A stretch of DNA of 64,000 nt, from contig CALGJQ010000011.1 of the NCBI GenBank assembly GCA_937928545.1, positions 62,001 through 126,000 on the forward strand, written 5' to 3'. Shown in pieces: positions 54,520-63,183 of this stretch; the first letter of the stretch is position 1; every line of letters starts with the position of its first letter. The notes below the pieces were generated by a model. That model ran no database searches. It saw only the letters and a program-made list of their open reading frames with translations, and was not told the origin of the DNA. The translations under genes were made by a program, and so were the position numbers. This DNA is from an uncultured Verrucomicrobiales bacterium (GTDB taxonomy: Bacteria; Verrucomicrobiota; Verrucomicrobiia; Verrucomicrobiales; Akkermansiaceae).

Positions 54520-55773
54520 CTAAAAATGCATCCTCCCAATATCAGCACGCCGCTGGCTTCCATCAAAAGTTACCTTCGCTGCTTCGGCGTGGGCCTTATC
54601 AACTGCCTCTTCACGAGTTTCTCCGCCCGCGACGATCGCCAGCACACGGCCGCCATTCGTTGCCCAGTCGCTTCCAAGCTTTTTGGTCCCAGCGTGGTAA
54701 ACACGGGCATCATCGACCTCGTCCAAGCCACTGATGACGTCATCGGCGCGGGAGGTCTCAGGATAGCCAGCCGAAGCCAAAATACAGCAAACCGACCAGC
54801 CCTCGCTAAATGAAAGCAGTTCTGGTTTTAAATTCCCCTTCGCCCCTTCGAGGCAGAATTCGGCAAGATCACCAGAAACCAGCGGCATGACGGCCTGGCA
54901 CTCTGGATCTCCAAAGCGGCAGTTATACTCGATGATCTTTGGGCCATTTTCCGTGAGCATGAGACCAAAATAGAGGAAGCCCTTGTAGTTCAACTCATCC
55001 TTTTCTAGCCCCGCCACCGTCGGAGCTACGATTTCGTCCTCAATCCGCTTCATCAACTCAGGATCAGCCAACTGACGACTCGCCACCGCGCCCATTCCGC
55101 CGGTATTCGGCCCCTCATCACCTTCTCCAATTCGCTTATAATCACGCGCCGGAGTCAGGATGAGATACTCTGGCCCACTCACCGCCGCAAAGATCGAGAT
55201 CTCAGGTCCAATCAAGCATTCCTCAACCAGCAAACGCCCCGGTCCAAATCGCCGCTCGACCATCACCTCTTGCAGAAACTCCTCGGCCGTCGCTTCATCA
55301 GGACAAACCGCGACGCCTTTACCTGCAGCCAGCCCATCAAACTTCAAAACCGTGGGATACTTCCCCGCAATCGCGGCCCGCGCCTCATCGACATCCGCAC
55401 AGCCTGCTGCATCGCCTGTCGGGATGGCATGACGCTGCATGAACTCCTTCGCAAACTCCTTCGAAGCCTCCATCTGAGCCGCCGCAAAAGGTGGCCCCCA
55501 ACATGGAATCCCTGCCTCCTCACAACGATTCGCCAAGCCCTCTCCTGTCACCAAATAACTTTCCTCACCCGCCACACAAAGATCAATTCCCTCCATCGTC
55601 ATCCACGAGATCAGCGAATCCAAATCATGCGCTTCCACCTTCCCCGCTCCTTCCAGTTCATGAATCGCCTCACTTCCGGGAAAGCAAAACACCTCAGGCT
55701 GACTTGCTGACTCACCAAGAGAACGAATCAGAGCATGCTCACGACCACCTTTTCCAACAACGCAGATTTTCAC
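54520..55773 (-). CDS. purD: Phosphoribosylamine-glycine ligase
   Basis: ATP-grasp enzyme joining glycine to phosphoribosylamine in purine synthesis. 417 residues from a GTG at 55773, which places the conserved KICVVGKGGREHAL at the extreme N terminus as in homologues; longer frames add an unconserved leader. Other motifs: TVLKFDGLAAGKGV, EECLIGPEISIFA, PNTGGMGAVA and EYNCRFGDPECQA. It stands apart from purE-purK. Confidence 0.95.
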   Translation of the reverse strand: MKICVVGKGGREHALIRSLGESASQPEVFCFPGSEAIHELEGAGKVEAHDLDSLISWMTMEGIDLCVAGEESYLVTGEGLANRCEEAGIPCWGPPFAAAQMEASKEFAKEFMQRHAIPTGDAAGCADVDEARAAIAGKYPTVLKFDGLAAGKGVAVCPDEATAEEFLQEVMVERRFGPGRLLVEECLIGPEISIFAAVSGPEYLILTPARDYKRIGEGDEGPNTGGMGAVASRQLADPELMKRIEDEIVAPTVAGLEKDELNYKGFLYFGLMLTENGPKIIEYNCRFGDPECQAVMPLVSGDLAEFCLEGAKGNLKPELLSFSEGWSVCCILASAGYPETSRADDVISGLDEVDDARVYHAGTKKLGSDWATNGGRVLAIVAGGETREEAVDKAHAEAAKVTFDGSQRRADIGRMHF

Positions 55774-55869
55774 GCCGCCGAAATAACGCAAGACGGCACC
55801 TTTAACCAAGGAAACAATAGAGATTCTCCCTTGCCATTCTCTCTCAATCCCGCCCAAATCCCTTCCGAC

Positions 55870-56784
55870 ATGGCAAATTCCCCTGCACTCGTTGTTCTCG
55901 CCGCCGGAATGGGCAGCCGTTATGGCGGCCTAAAACAGATGGATCCGATGGGCCCAAACGGCGAAACCGTTCTCGACTACTCCGTATTCGACGCGATCCG
56001 CGCCGGATTCTCGAAAGTCATTTTTGTCATCCGCGAAGACTTCGCCGAGGCTTTCAAAAGCTCCGTCGGAGCCAAGTTCGCTTCACAAATCGAGGTCGCC
56101 TATTCCTTCCAAAAACTCGATGACCTCCCCGAGGGCTTCTCCGTCCCCGAAGGTCGCGAAAAACCTTGGGGAACGTCACACGCCATCCTCGCCGCGCGCG
56201 ATGAAATCGACCGCCCCTTCGCCGTCATCAATGCCGACGATTTCTACGGAGCCGACGCCTACCAACAAGCCGCCAGCTTCCTCACCAGCAATCCTCCTCA
56301 CGATGACAAGGCTCACTACGCCCTCGTCGGCTACCACATCGTGAACACCCTTTCCGATCACGGCGCCGTCAATCGCGGCATTTGCCAAACCGACCAAGGC
56401 CTTCTCAAAGGAGTCGAGGAAGTCGTCAATATCTCCCGCAAGGACACAAACGAAATTGAAGGGATCGCACTCAATGGCTCCGCTTGCCTCGTGGAAGAAG
56501 ACGTCGTCGTCTCGATGAATCTCTGGGCCTTCCCCACTTCCTTCATCAAGGAGCTGCAAGATCACTTCGTGCAATTCCTCACCGATCATATCAACACCGA
56601 AAAAAGCGAGTGCTACATCCCCACCGTGGTTGATGACCTCGTCAGTCGCGGCATTGCCGACTGCCACGTTCTGGAAACTTCCTCTTCATGGTTTGGCGTC
56701 ACTTATCCGGACGACAAACCCCACGTCGTCGAAAGTATCAAGGGCCTCGTCGACTCCGGCCAATATCCCTCACCCCTCGTCTAG
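55870..56784 (+). CDS. Sugar nucleotidyltransferase-like protein
   Basis: 304 residues from ATG 55870. GT-A fold nucleotidyltransferase: LVVLAAGMGSRYGGLKQMDP is the nucleotide-binding loop and AVINADDFYGADAYQ carries the metal-binding Asp. It resembles NDP-sugar pyrophosphorylases acting in glycan precursor synthesis, but the sugar cannot be told. The fdhD start lies 6 bases after its stop. Confidence 0.85.
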   Translation: MANSPALVVLAAGMGSRYGGLKQMDPMGPNGETVLDYSVFDAIRAGFSKVIFVIREDFAEAFKSSVGAKFASQIEVAYSFQKLDDLPEGFSVPEGREKPWGTSHAILAARDEIDRPFAVINADDFYGADAYQQAASFLTSNPPHDDKAHYALVGYHIVNTLSDHGAVNRGICQTDQGLLKGVEEVVNISRKDTNEIEGIALNGSACLVEEDVVVSMNLWAFPTSFIKELQDHFVQFLTDHINTEKSECYIPTVVDDLVSRGIADCHVLETSSSWFGVTYPDDKPHVVESIKGLVDSGQYPSPLV

Positions 56785-56790
56785 ACTCTC

Positions 56791-57561
56791 GTGTCAAAGT
56801 CCTCTTCTTCCGTCAAAATCACCCGATGGTCGGGAGGACAAAGCGAGACCCGCGATGACTTCGTCTCCGTCGAGGAGCCGCTCCAAGTCATCATCGATGG
56901 CCGCCCGCTCGCCGTCTTGATGCGCACCCCGGGAGATGACGAAGTCCTCATCATGGGCTTCCTCCTCACCGAGGGCATCATTGAGCAAGCCAGCCAAGTC
57001 AGCCGTATCGATCTCGAAGCGCGCGATAATCACGCCCTCGTCTTCCTCATCGACGACCACCCCTGCGACTGGGATCGCCTCACCCGTCACCTCTTCTCCG
57101 CCTCCTCCTGTGGCCTTTGCGGAAAAGCCACCATCGATGCCATCCTCCAAAGCCACCCGCCCATCGAGAACCGGCCAAGCTTCGATCCCGAAGTCATACA
57201 AAAAGCCCCCGACGCCATGCGCGCGGCGCAAGCGAACTTTGATTCCACCGGCGGCATTCACGCCTCCGGCATCTTCTCAAGCGAAGGCGAACTCATCATC
57301 CTCCGCGAAGACATCGGCCGCCACAGCGCACTCGACAAAGCGATCGGCGAAGGACTCATCAAAGGCCTCGATTTCTCAAACTGCTTCCTCCTCGTCTCCG
57401 GCCGCATCTCCTTCGAGCTCATGCAAAAAGCAGTCGCCGCCCGCCTCCCCCTCGTCGCCGGAATCTCCGCCCCCTCCTCCCTCGCCGTCAGCTTTGCCAA
57501 GACCTCTGGCCAATCCCTGATCGGCTTCCTCCGCCCCCCGAAGATGAATATTTACGCTTAA
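56791..57561 (+). CDS. fdhD: Formate dehydrogenase accessory sulfurtransferase FdhD
   Basis: 256 residues from GTG 56791. Transfers sulfur from IscS to the molybdenum cofactor so that formate dehydrogenase becomes active. Seen: EEPLQVIIDGRPLAVLMRTP, the conserved Cys pair in SSCGLCGK (C107, C110), GGIHASGIFSSEGEL, REDIGRHSALDKAIG and a C terminus near SLIGFLRPPKMNIY. No formate dehydrogenase gene lies in the window. Confidence 0.93.
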   Translation: MSKSSSSVKITRWSGGQSETRDDFVSVEEPLQVIIDGRPLAVLMRTPGDDEVLIMGFLLTEGIIEQASQVSRIDLEARDNHALVFLIDDHPCDWDRLTRHLFSASSCGLCGKATIDAILQSHPPIENRPSFDPEVIQKAPDAMRAAQANFDSTGGIHASGIFSSEGELIILREDIGRHSALDKAIGEGLIKGLDFSNCFLLVSGRISFELMQKAVAARLPLVAGISAPSSLAVSFAKTSGQSLIGFLRPPKMNIYA

Positions 57562-57595
57562 GATGCTCAAAACCGTAACTCTAGCCGCAATAAAA

Positions 57596-58288
57596 ATGAA
57601 CCTCACCATCATCTGCTGTACTATCCTTCTCGCTCTTCCATTGTTTGCTCAAGAGAAAGAAAAAAAAGCCCCACACCCTGCGACCACCGCCGTTCTCACA
57701 TGGGTGAAAGCAGTGAAATCTGACACTCTTACGCCAAAGGACACACCTTTCCGCCCCAAAGACCTTGTTGCTTTAAAATCCGCTTCCAATAACGAAGGAG
57801 ACGTTCAAAAAAAGCTCGCAGAATTTATCATCGAAAACAAAAAGGGACTCCACTTTGTATTGAACAAAAAGAACCCAACAAAAGGCTTCTTAATATCAGA
57901 TGACAAAAAGCGTCTCTCAATGGTTAAAGAAGGAGATCGCTGGTTCATCGACACGCTTGCCAGCCTGAGAACAATTAAAGAAGAAGCGCAAAAAGAGACG
58001 GTTCTCGCTGACATCAGAGCATTAACTTCAAACCTTGAGATGTACAAGAACATCGGCGGCCGCTACCCATCCGTCGAGCAAGGTCTAAAGTCTCTTGTCA
58101 AAAAGCCCAACTCTTCACCGCGGCCCCGCCGTTGGGTCCAAAGTATCGACTCTGTCGATTCCCTCAATGATCCGTGGGGAAATCCTTATCAATACCGGCT
58201 CGTGGATGATGCCCCTCAAATCTCATCTCTCGGTCCTGACGGAAAGATTAGCAAAGACGATATCGCCCTCTCAAAAATAGTCCGGTAA
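57596..58288 (+). CDS. Secreted protein with GspG-like head domain
   Basis: About 230 residues from ATG 57596, which gives a clean signal peptide (MNLTIICCTILLALPLFAQ); ATG 57563 is an alternative. The middle is Lys-rich and unassigned. The last 95 or so residues match the C-terminal domain of type II secretion major pseudopilin GspG: LEMYKNIGGRYPSVEQGL, DPWGNPYQYR and SLGPDGKISKDD, including the calcium-loop-like end. The usual prepilin N-terminal helix and its Gly-Phe cleavage site are absent, so it is not a standard pilin. Role unknown. Confidence 0.75.
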   Translation: MNLTIICCTILLALPLFAQEKEKKAPHPATTAVLTWVKAVKSDTLTPKDTPFRPKDLVALKSASNNEGDVQKKLAEFIIENKKGLHFVLNKKNPTKGFLISDDKKRLSMVKEGDRWFIDTLASLRTIKEEAQKETVLADIRALTSNLEMYKNIGGRYPSVEQGLKSLVKKPNSSPRPRRWVQSIDSVDSLNDPWGNPYQYRLVDDAPQISSLGPDGKISKDDIALSKIVR

Positions 58289-58326
58289 CCGATTCACCTT
58301 CACTCAATCTATTCCGGTACAAGGAA

Positions 58327-58399
58327 CACGGAGCGGCGTACGTCCCGTCGCCGACCACCTCGTCCTAACAGCCGGGCGGCGAGACGCCGCCCCTCCGTG
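58327..58399. repeat. REP-like GC-rich palindrome
   Basis: Arms CACGGAGCGGCG (58327-58338) and CGCCGCCCCTCCGTG (58385-58399) are near-inverted, with a second GC-rich inverted part inside (CCGTCGCCG, GGGCGGCG). It sits in the 179-base space before the VIT-vWA gene. No gene is supported in this space. Confidence 0.6.
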
Positions 58400-58467
58400 G
58401 CAAATCCTCCGAATCTTCACATTCGGATCATCAAGCCTTCACATAGCCCTTTCATCGTCCCAGCACG

Positions 58468-60381
58468 ATGAAAGCCATCCTATCTATCCTCGCCGCGCTC
58501 ACGACCTTCACGCACGCCTCTGAGCAATCTCCTCACTTCCAAATTCACGGGAAGCATCAAGTCGATTCCTTCCCGCTGAAATCCTCGCACTCCGAGGTCA
58601 CGATCACCGGCCCCATTGCCGAGGTCACTCTCACCCAAACTTACACCAACGATGGCGACGCTCCCATCGATGCCACCTATCTCTTCCCCGCTTCTACCAA
58701 AGCCGCCGTCCATGGCATGACGATGACAATCGGCGACCGAACCATCGTCGCGGAAATCCAAGAGAAAGAAAAAGCCCGCGCCACTTTCGAAAAGGCCAAG
58801 AGCCAAAACAAGTCCGCCAGCCTCCTCACTCAGAAACGCCCTAATGTCTTCTCGATGGAGGTCGCCCGCATTCTCCCCGGCGACGAACTCAGCCTCACGC
58901 TGCGTTACTCCGAAATTCTCGTCCCGAACTCCAGCACCTACGAATTCGTCATCCCCACCGCCATCGGTCCGCGCTACGAAGGCGAGAGCAAAAGCCAAAA
59001 AAGCATCGCCAACCCTTTCCTAGATCAAGGCGCTAGCATCCCCACTCGCTTCTCACTCTCTCTTGCTCTCACCAGCCCGCTTCCCATCAAATCACTCGCT
59101 TGCCCGAGCCACGAATCAGCCAAGATCCACTTCGACAGCAAAACCGAAGCCAAACTCCTTCTCCCAAGCACCACGCCCGACCGCGATTTCGTCCTCCGTT
59201 ATCAGCTCGCCGGACAAAAAATCCAAAGCGGACTTCTCAGCCACCAAGGCCCTGACGAAAACACCTTCCTTCTCCAAATCGAGTCCCCCATCGACGTCTC
59301 TCCACAAGACATCCCCGAGCGCGACTTCATCTTCGTGGTCGATGTCTCCGGCTCCATGACCGGCTTCCCCCTCAATCTCGCCAAAGACCTCTTCCGCGAG
59401 CTCACCACCGCTCTGCGACCCGAAGACAGCTTCAACATGCTCCTCTTCGCCGGAGACAATCAAATCCTCTCACCCCAATCCCTTCCAGCAACCCCCGCGA
59501 ACATTAAACAAGCCATCCACTTCCTCCAGAGCAAACGCGGCGGCGGCGGCACCAAGCTCCTCAACGCGCTCGACCAAGCCTTCGATCTCCCTCACGACCA
59601 CGATCGCTCCCGCTCGCTCGTCCTGATCTCAGATGGCTTCATCTCGGCCGAAGTCGAAGTCTTCGACCTCATCAAAAACAAAGCGAAAGGAACCAACATC
59701 TTCCCTCTCGGGGTCGGCTCCAGCGTCAACCGTCACCTCATCGAGGGCCTCAGCCACTTTGCGGGAAACGATCACGTCATCGTCTCCCACTCCACCGAAA
59801 GCGACGCTGCGAAAGAACGCTTCATCAAGTCCATCTCCCTCCCTGTCCTGACCAATATTCAAGTGAAGGCCGAAGGCGTCACCCTCAGTGATCTCCTTCC
59901 CGCCCGTCAGCCCGACCTCTTTGCCGGACAACCGCTCTCCCTCGTCGGGAAGTGGACAGGCAAAAGCGGAACAATCACCATGACCGGCACCACCGGAAGC
60001 GGAAAGAAGATCTCACAGAGCTTCACCATCAGCCCCGAACAAAGCGAACCCACTCTCCCCATCCTCTGGGCCCGCAACAAAGTACGGGAACTCTCTGACT
60101 TCGCCACCCTCTCGAAGCGTGACTCTGAAAAAGAAGAAGTGACGCGACTCGGTCTCAAATACCAACTCCTCACGCCCTACACCTCCTTCGTGGCTGTCGC
60201 GCCAGAAACCCGCAGTAACAAAAACAACAGCGTGGCAGTCAAACAAGCCCTCCCGCTTCCCAAAGGAGTCTCGAACCATGCCAAAACCGGGTCATCAGGA
60301 TCAGTCCCAGAACCCGGCACCGGACTACTCGTCATCCTCGTCGGCCTCCTCACCCTCGGTCTCCGCGTTCGCCGCAGCTAA
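58468..60381 (+). CDS. VIT and vWA domain protein with PEP-CTERM tail
   Basis: 637 residues. Signal peptide at 1-17. VIT domain about 30-160 (SEVTITGPIAEVTLTQTY, KARATFEKAKSQNKSASLL in part, LPGDELSLTLRYSEI). vWA domain from about 285 with an intact MIDAS start DVSGSM (D292) and SRSLVLISDGFISAEV. The C terminus is VPEPGTGLLVILVGLLTLGL and RVRRS: PEP motif (614-616), hydrophobic helix and Arg cluster, a PEP-CTERM sorting signal. It is followed 19 bases later by an exosortase gene, so it is probably that enzyme's substrate. Similar VIT-vWA proteins are partners of dedicated sortases and exosortases in other phyla. Confidence 0.9.
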   Translation: MKAILSILAALTTFTHASEQSPHFQIHGKHQVDSFPLKSSHSEVTITGPIAEVTLTQTYTNDGDAPIDATYLFPASTKAAVHGMTMTIGDRTIVAEIQEKEKARATFEKAKSQNKSASLLTQKRPNVFSMEVARILPGDELSLTLRYSEILVPNSSTYEFVIPTAIGPRYEGESKSQKSIANPFLDQGASIPTRFSLSLALTSPLPIKSLACPSHESAKIHFDSKTEAKLLLPSTTPDRDFVLRYQLAGQKIQSGLLSHQGPDENTFLLQIESPIDVSPQDIPERDFIFVVDVSGSMTGFPLNLAKDLFRELTTALRPEDSFNMLLFAGDNQILSPQSLPATPANIKQAIHFLQSKRGGGGTKLLNALDQAFDLPHDHDRSRSLVLISDGFISAEVEVFDLIKNKAKGTNIFPLGVGSSVNRHLIEGLSHFAGNDHVIVSHSTESDAAKERFIKSISLPVLTNIQVKAEGVTLSDLLPARQPDLFAGQPLSLVGKWTGKSGTITMTGTTGSGKKISQSFTISPEQSEPTLPILWARNKVRELSDFATLSKRDSEKEEVTRLGLKYQLLTPYTSFVAVAPETRSNKNNSVAVKQALPLPKGVSNHAKTGSSGSVPEPGTGLLVILVGLLTLGLRVRRS

Positions 60382-60400
60382 CTTTCCCCGGACAACTGAG

Positions 60401-61684
60401 ATGAACACCCGAAAGCTCCTCGCTCTCATCGCCCTCACGGTCGCCTTCTTCCCAGTCCTGAACTGGTATTGGCTCCGTCTCGGCAATGGTAGCGGGGAGC
60501 CCTTCGGCCTACTCGCCCTTGCTCTCGCGGTCGGCTTCGCCCTGCAGGATCGCCAGCCCGCTCAGCTTCGCTTTGCAGAAATCTCCCTCCTCATCTACGC
60601 GATCGGCCTCTTCTTCCTCCCCCCGCTCCTCCGCAGTATCCCCGCCCTCGCCACCATTGCCTTCCTCTCCGGAATGCACCGTCAAGCGGGACAATTCGCC
60701 CTGCTCCTCCTCTCACTCCCAGTTCAAGCCTCACTCGATTTCTTCCTCGGCTATCCCTTCCGCCTCATCACGGCCGAAGGTTCCCGCCTGCTCGTGAACC
60801 TCCTTGGCTATCCCGTCGAGCGGCTAGGCGTCCAACTCTCGTTAAAAGGCGTCATCGTCTCGGTCGATCCGCCCTGCAGCGGTCTCCAGATGCTCTGGGC
60901 CACCGCGCTCCTCACCGCCATCCTCGCCGCTCTCTTCCGCCTCAGTTACTTCCGCACCTTCAAGCTCAGCCTCATCGCCCTGACCCTCTGCCTCCTCGCC
61001 AACATCCTCCGCGCAGCCTTCCTCTTCTTCCCCGAGTCAGGAATGATCACTCTCCCAGGATTCCTACACGAAGGAATGGGCCTCCTCTTCTTTGCCCTCG
61101 CTAGTCTCGTCCTTTGCCAAATGGCTCGCAGCTTTCAAAAAGCCACGCCCTCCCTTCCTCTTCCTAAAAAACAAAACCCCACTCGCCTCCTCACTCTCGC
61201 CTGCGGAGTTTCACTCATCACCCTCCTTCCTGCCCGAACTCACAGTCCAAACCCGCCCTCAAACTTCGAAAGCCTCAGCACATATCACGGACGGGCAGTC
61301 GAGGAAGTCTCTCTCAGCCCCCGCGAAGAATCATTCGCCGAAAATTTCCCCGGTCAGCTCAAGATCTACCGCGTCGGGCATGACACCCTCATCATTCGCC
61401 GCATCACGAAAGCCTCCCGCATGCTCCACCCCAGCTATCATTGCCTCAAAGCGGAAGGCTTCATCATCAGCGATTCTCAAATCGAAAGCGACGACCAAGG
61501 CCAGCCCTTCCTCCGCTACCGCGCCACTCGAAATGACGAAGCCTTCCTCGTCAGCGAAAAGATCCGCGATCTCCAAAACACCAAGCAATGGACTGAAGTC
61601 TCGGCCTGGTATTGGCATGCCCTCTTCCACCCAAACTCCGGCCCTTGGGAAGCCGAAACTCTCATGACCCCAATCCAACTATGA
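60401..61684 (+). CDS. Exosortase with C-terminal periplasmic domain
   Basis: 427 residues from ATG 60401. The first 270 residues contain about eight membrane helices and the exosortase active site: C159 in PPCSGLQMLW, R204 in ANILRAAFLFF and H223 in FLHEGMGLLFF. The remaining part (about 290-427) is a soluble region, with LHPSYHCLKAEGF reminiscent of EpsI-like domains fused to some exosortases. It would cleave and transfer PEP-CTERM proteins at the membrane. It is placed between its likely substrate (VIT-vWA) and a membrane protein gene that it overlaps by 4 bases. Confidence 0.9.
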   Translation: MNTRKLLALIALTVAFFPVLNWYWLRLGNGSGEPFGLLALALAVGFALQDRQPAQLRFAEISLLIYAIGLFFLPPLLRSIPALATIAFLSGMHRQAGQFALLLLSLPVQASLDFFLGYPFRLITAEGSRLLVNLLGYPVERLGVQLSLKGVIVSVDPPCSGLQMLWATALLTAILAALFRLSYFRTFKLSLIALTLCLLANILRAAFLFFPESGMITLPGFLHEGMGLLFFALASLVLCQMARSFQKATPSLPLPKKQNPTRLLTLACGVSLITLLPARTHSPNPPSNFESLSTYHGRAVEEVSLSPREESFAENFPGQLKIYRVGHDTLIIRRITKASRMLHPSYHCLKAEGFIISDSQIESDDQGQPFLRYRATRNDEAFLVSEKIRDLQNTKQWTEVSAWYWHALFHPNSGPWEAETLMTPIQL

Positions 61685-62430
61685 ACGAACAAAATACCAA
61701 TAGCCTCGGCCATCTCTTCGAAGGCCTCCTCAAAAGCCCGCTGACTCTGATCGAAGAGATTCGCGCGAACAAAAACCCCGGACACATCATCGGGAAGCTC
61801 CTCCTCATCACCCTCGTCGGCTTCCTGATCTTTGGAGTCACTCTGGGCAGTTTCTCCTTCGGCGAACAACTCTGGGCCGCGCCCGTGAAAGCCCTTCTCG
61901 GCATCAGCTTAAGCACCATCATTTGCCTCCCTAGCCTTTACATCTTCTCCGCTCTCACCGGCACGAGCTTGGGGATGAAAGAGATCGCGCAAGGAATGGC
62001 CGGAGCCCTCGCTCTCATCGCCAGCCTTCTTCTCGGCTTCACGCCAGTTCTCTGGGTTTTCTCTCAATCGACCACCTCCGAGGCCTTCTTCGGCTTCCTC
62101 GTTCTCCTCACCTGGCTCATCGCCCTTTTCTTCGGGACTGGCTTCCTCATCAAAATGCTGACCCAAAGCGGCACCGAAAAAAACACCCCCCTCAAAATTT
62201 GGATCGGGATTTTCCTCCTCGTCACCCTACAAATGTCGACTACCCTCCGCCCGCTCATCGGGACGTCTGATCAATTTTTCAACAGCGAGAAACGCTTCTT
62301 CCTCGCACACTGGGCCATGGACACCGAACCCGACGGCTTGGGCTTCAATCGAGGCGGACCACCTTCCGGCGATGAGAGTCCAAAGAAGAAGAAAGGGAAC
62401 TCAAAGGAAAACCCCTTCCTCGAAGAATAA
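61681..62430 (+). CDS. Multi-pass membrane protein (Yip1-like) in the exosortase unit
   Basis: 249 residues; its ATG overlaps the exosortase stop by 4 bases (ATGA at 61681). About five membrane helices, with the common pattern IIGKLLLITLVGFLIFG, a middle GTSLGMKEIAQGMAGA and IWIGIFLLVTLQ. It ends in a hydrophilic Lys/Pro tail. It resembles Yip1-domain-like proteins, which are structural rather than catalytic, but assignment is weak. The coupling suggests a helper role for the exosortase. Confidence 0.7.
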   Translation: MNEQNTNSLGHLFEGLLKSPLTLIEEIRANKNPGHIIGKLLLITLVGFLIFGVTLGSFSFGEQLWAAPVKALLGISLSTIICLPSLYIFSALTGTSLGMKEIAQGMAGALALIASLLLGFTPVLWVFSQSTTSEAFFGFLVLLTWLIALFFGTGFLIKMLTQSGTEKNTPLKIWIGIFLLVTLQMSTTLRPLIGTSDQFFNSEKRFFLAHWAMDTEPDGLGFNRGGPPSGDESPKKKKGNSKENPFLEE

Positions 62431-62515
62431 TATGGAGAGCGGGCTTGTAGCCCGCTTACCCTCTGCAAAAGCCCTCTTGGTTGTGGATGAAGCGGGCTAC
62501 AAGCCCACTCTCCTT
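62431..62515. repeat. REP-like element, copy 1
   Basis: Left arm GGAGAGCGGGCTTGTAGCCC and right arm ending GGGCTACAAGCCCACTCTCC are inverted copies around a spacer of about 40 bases. It begins directly after the membrane protein stop. Within the left arm AGCGGGCTTGTAGCCCGCT is itself a hairpin. Confidence 0.8.
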
Positions 62516-62572
62516 ATTCCCACTCTCCGCCCCGCCCATCGGGAGGTCGGATGACCTCTTCCTCAAGTAACA

Positions 62573-62652
62573 TTATGGAGAGCGGGCTTGCAGCCCGCTT
62601 ACCCTCAACCAAGTCCCCTCTCAAAACCAAGCGGGCTACAAGCCCACTCTCC
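62573..62652. repeat. REP-like element, copy 2
   Basis: Second copy of the same element: left arm GGAGAGCGGGCTTGCAGCCC, right arm GGGCTACAAGCCCACTCTCC. Orientation matches copy 1, with 57 bases between the copies. It abuts the stop of the Nudix gene. The two copies and the solitary arm at 50345 form one dispersed family. Confidence 0.8.
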
Positions 62653-63183
62653 TTATTTCCACCCTCGCCAACGCCCCAAAGACTTCTCCCCAAAAACGAC
62701 ATCGTGCCAGATGATCTTCTCTTCGGCGAAGAGGAACTTAGCATCAAAACTCTGTCCCTTCAGCGCTTGCCGCAGCCAGTAGGAATCATCTTCCCACATC
62801 CGCTCAAAAGGAATCTCGGCAATCTCACACCAATGAGGATTCGCCTCGCGAGTCGCGGTGGGCGTGCCTTCGAATTCCGTCGCGGTATAAACGTGGCAAT
62901 GAATATCCGGCAAATCCGACATCGCGAACCACAGCTCCCCCCGCTTCACCGGATTCAGACAAGTGATGTGCAGTTCTTCTTGGCATTCACGAATCACTCC
63001 CTCTTCCGGCGTTTCACCGGGATCGATTTTCCCGCCGGGGCCATTGATCTTTCCCATCCCGATTCCAGTGAGCTTCTCGATCAAGAGAACCCGACTCCCC
63101 TGATGCACAAACATCAAGGTTGCATGAAGATCTGGCTTCCAATTCGCCCAATCTGGCGTGTCGTTATATTGATTCTCGGGCAT
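62653..63183 (-). CDS. Nudix hydrolase (MutT/MTH1-like)
   Basis: 176 residues from ATG 63183. The Nudix box is intact: [16 protein letters not shown] with RECQEEL (GG, Glu, REx2EE positions). The rest ([26 protein letters not shown]) resembles 8-oxo-dGTP diphosphatases of the MTH1 type, which clean oxidised nucleotides. The exact substrate is inferred. The start overlaps the gcvP stop by about 20 bases. Confidence 0.88.
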   Translation of the reverse strand: MPENQYNDTPDWANWKPDLHATLMFVHQGSRVLLIEKLTGIGMGKINGPGGKIDPGETPEEGVIRECQEELHITCLNPVKRGELWFAMSDLPDIHCHVYTATEFEGTPTATREANPHWCEIAEIPFERMWEDDSYWLRQALKGQSFDAKFLFAEEKIIWHDVVFGEKSLGRWRGWK

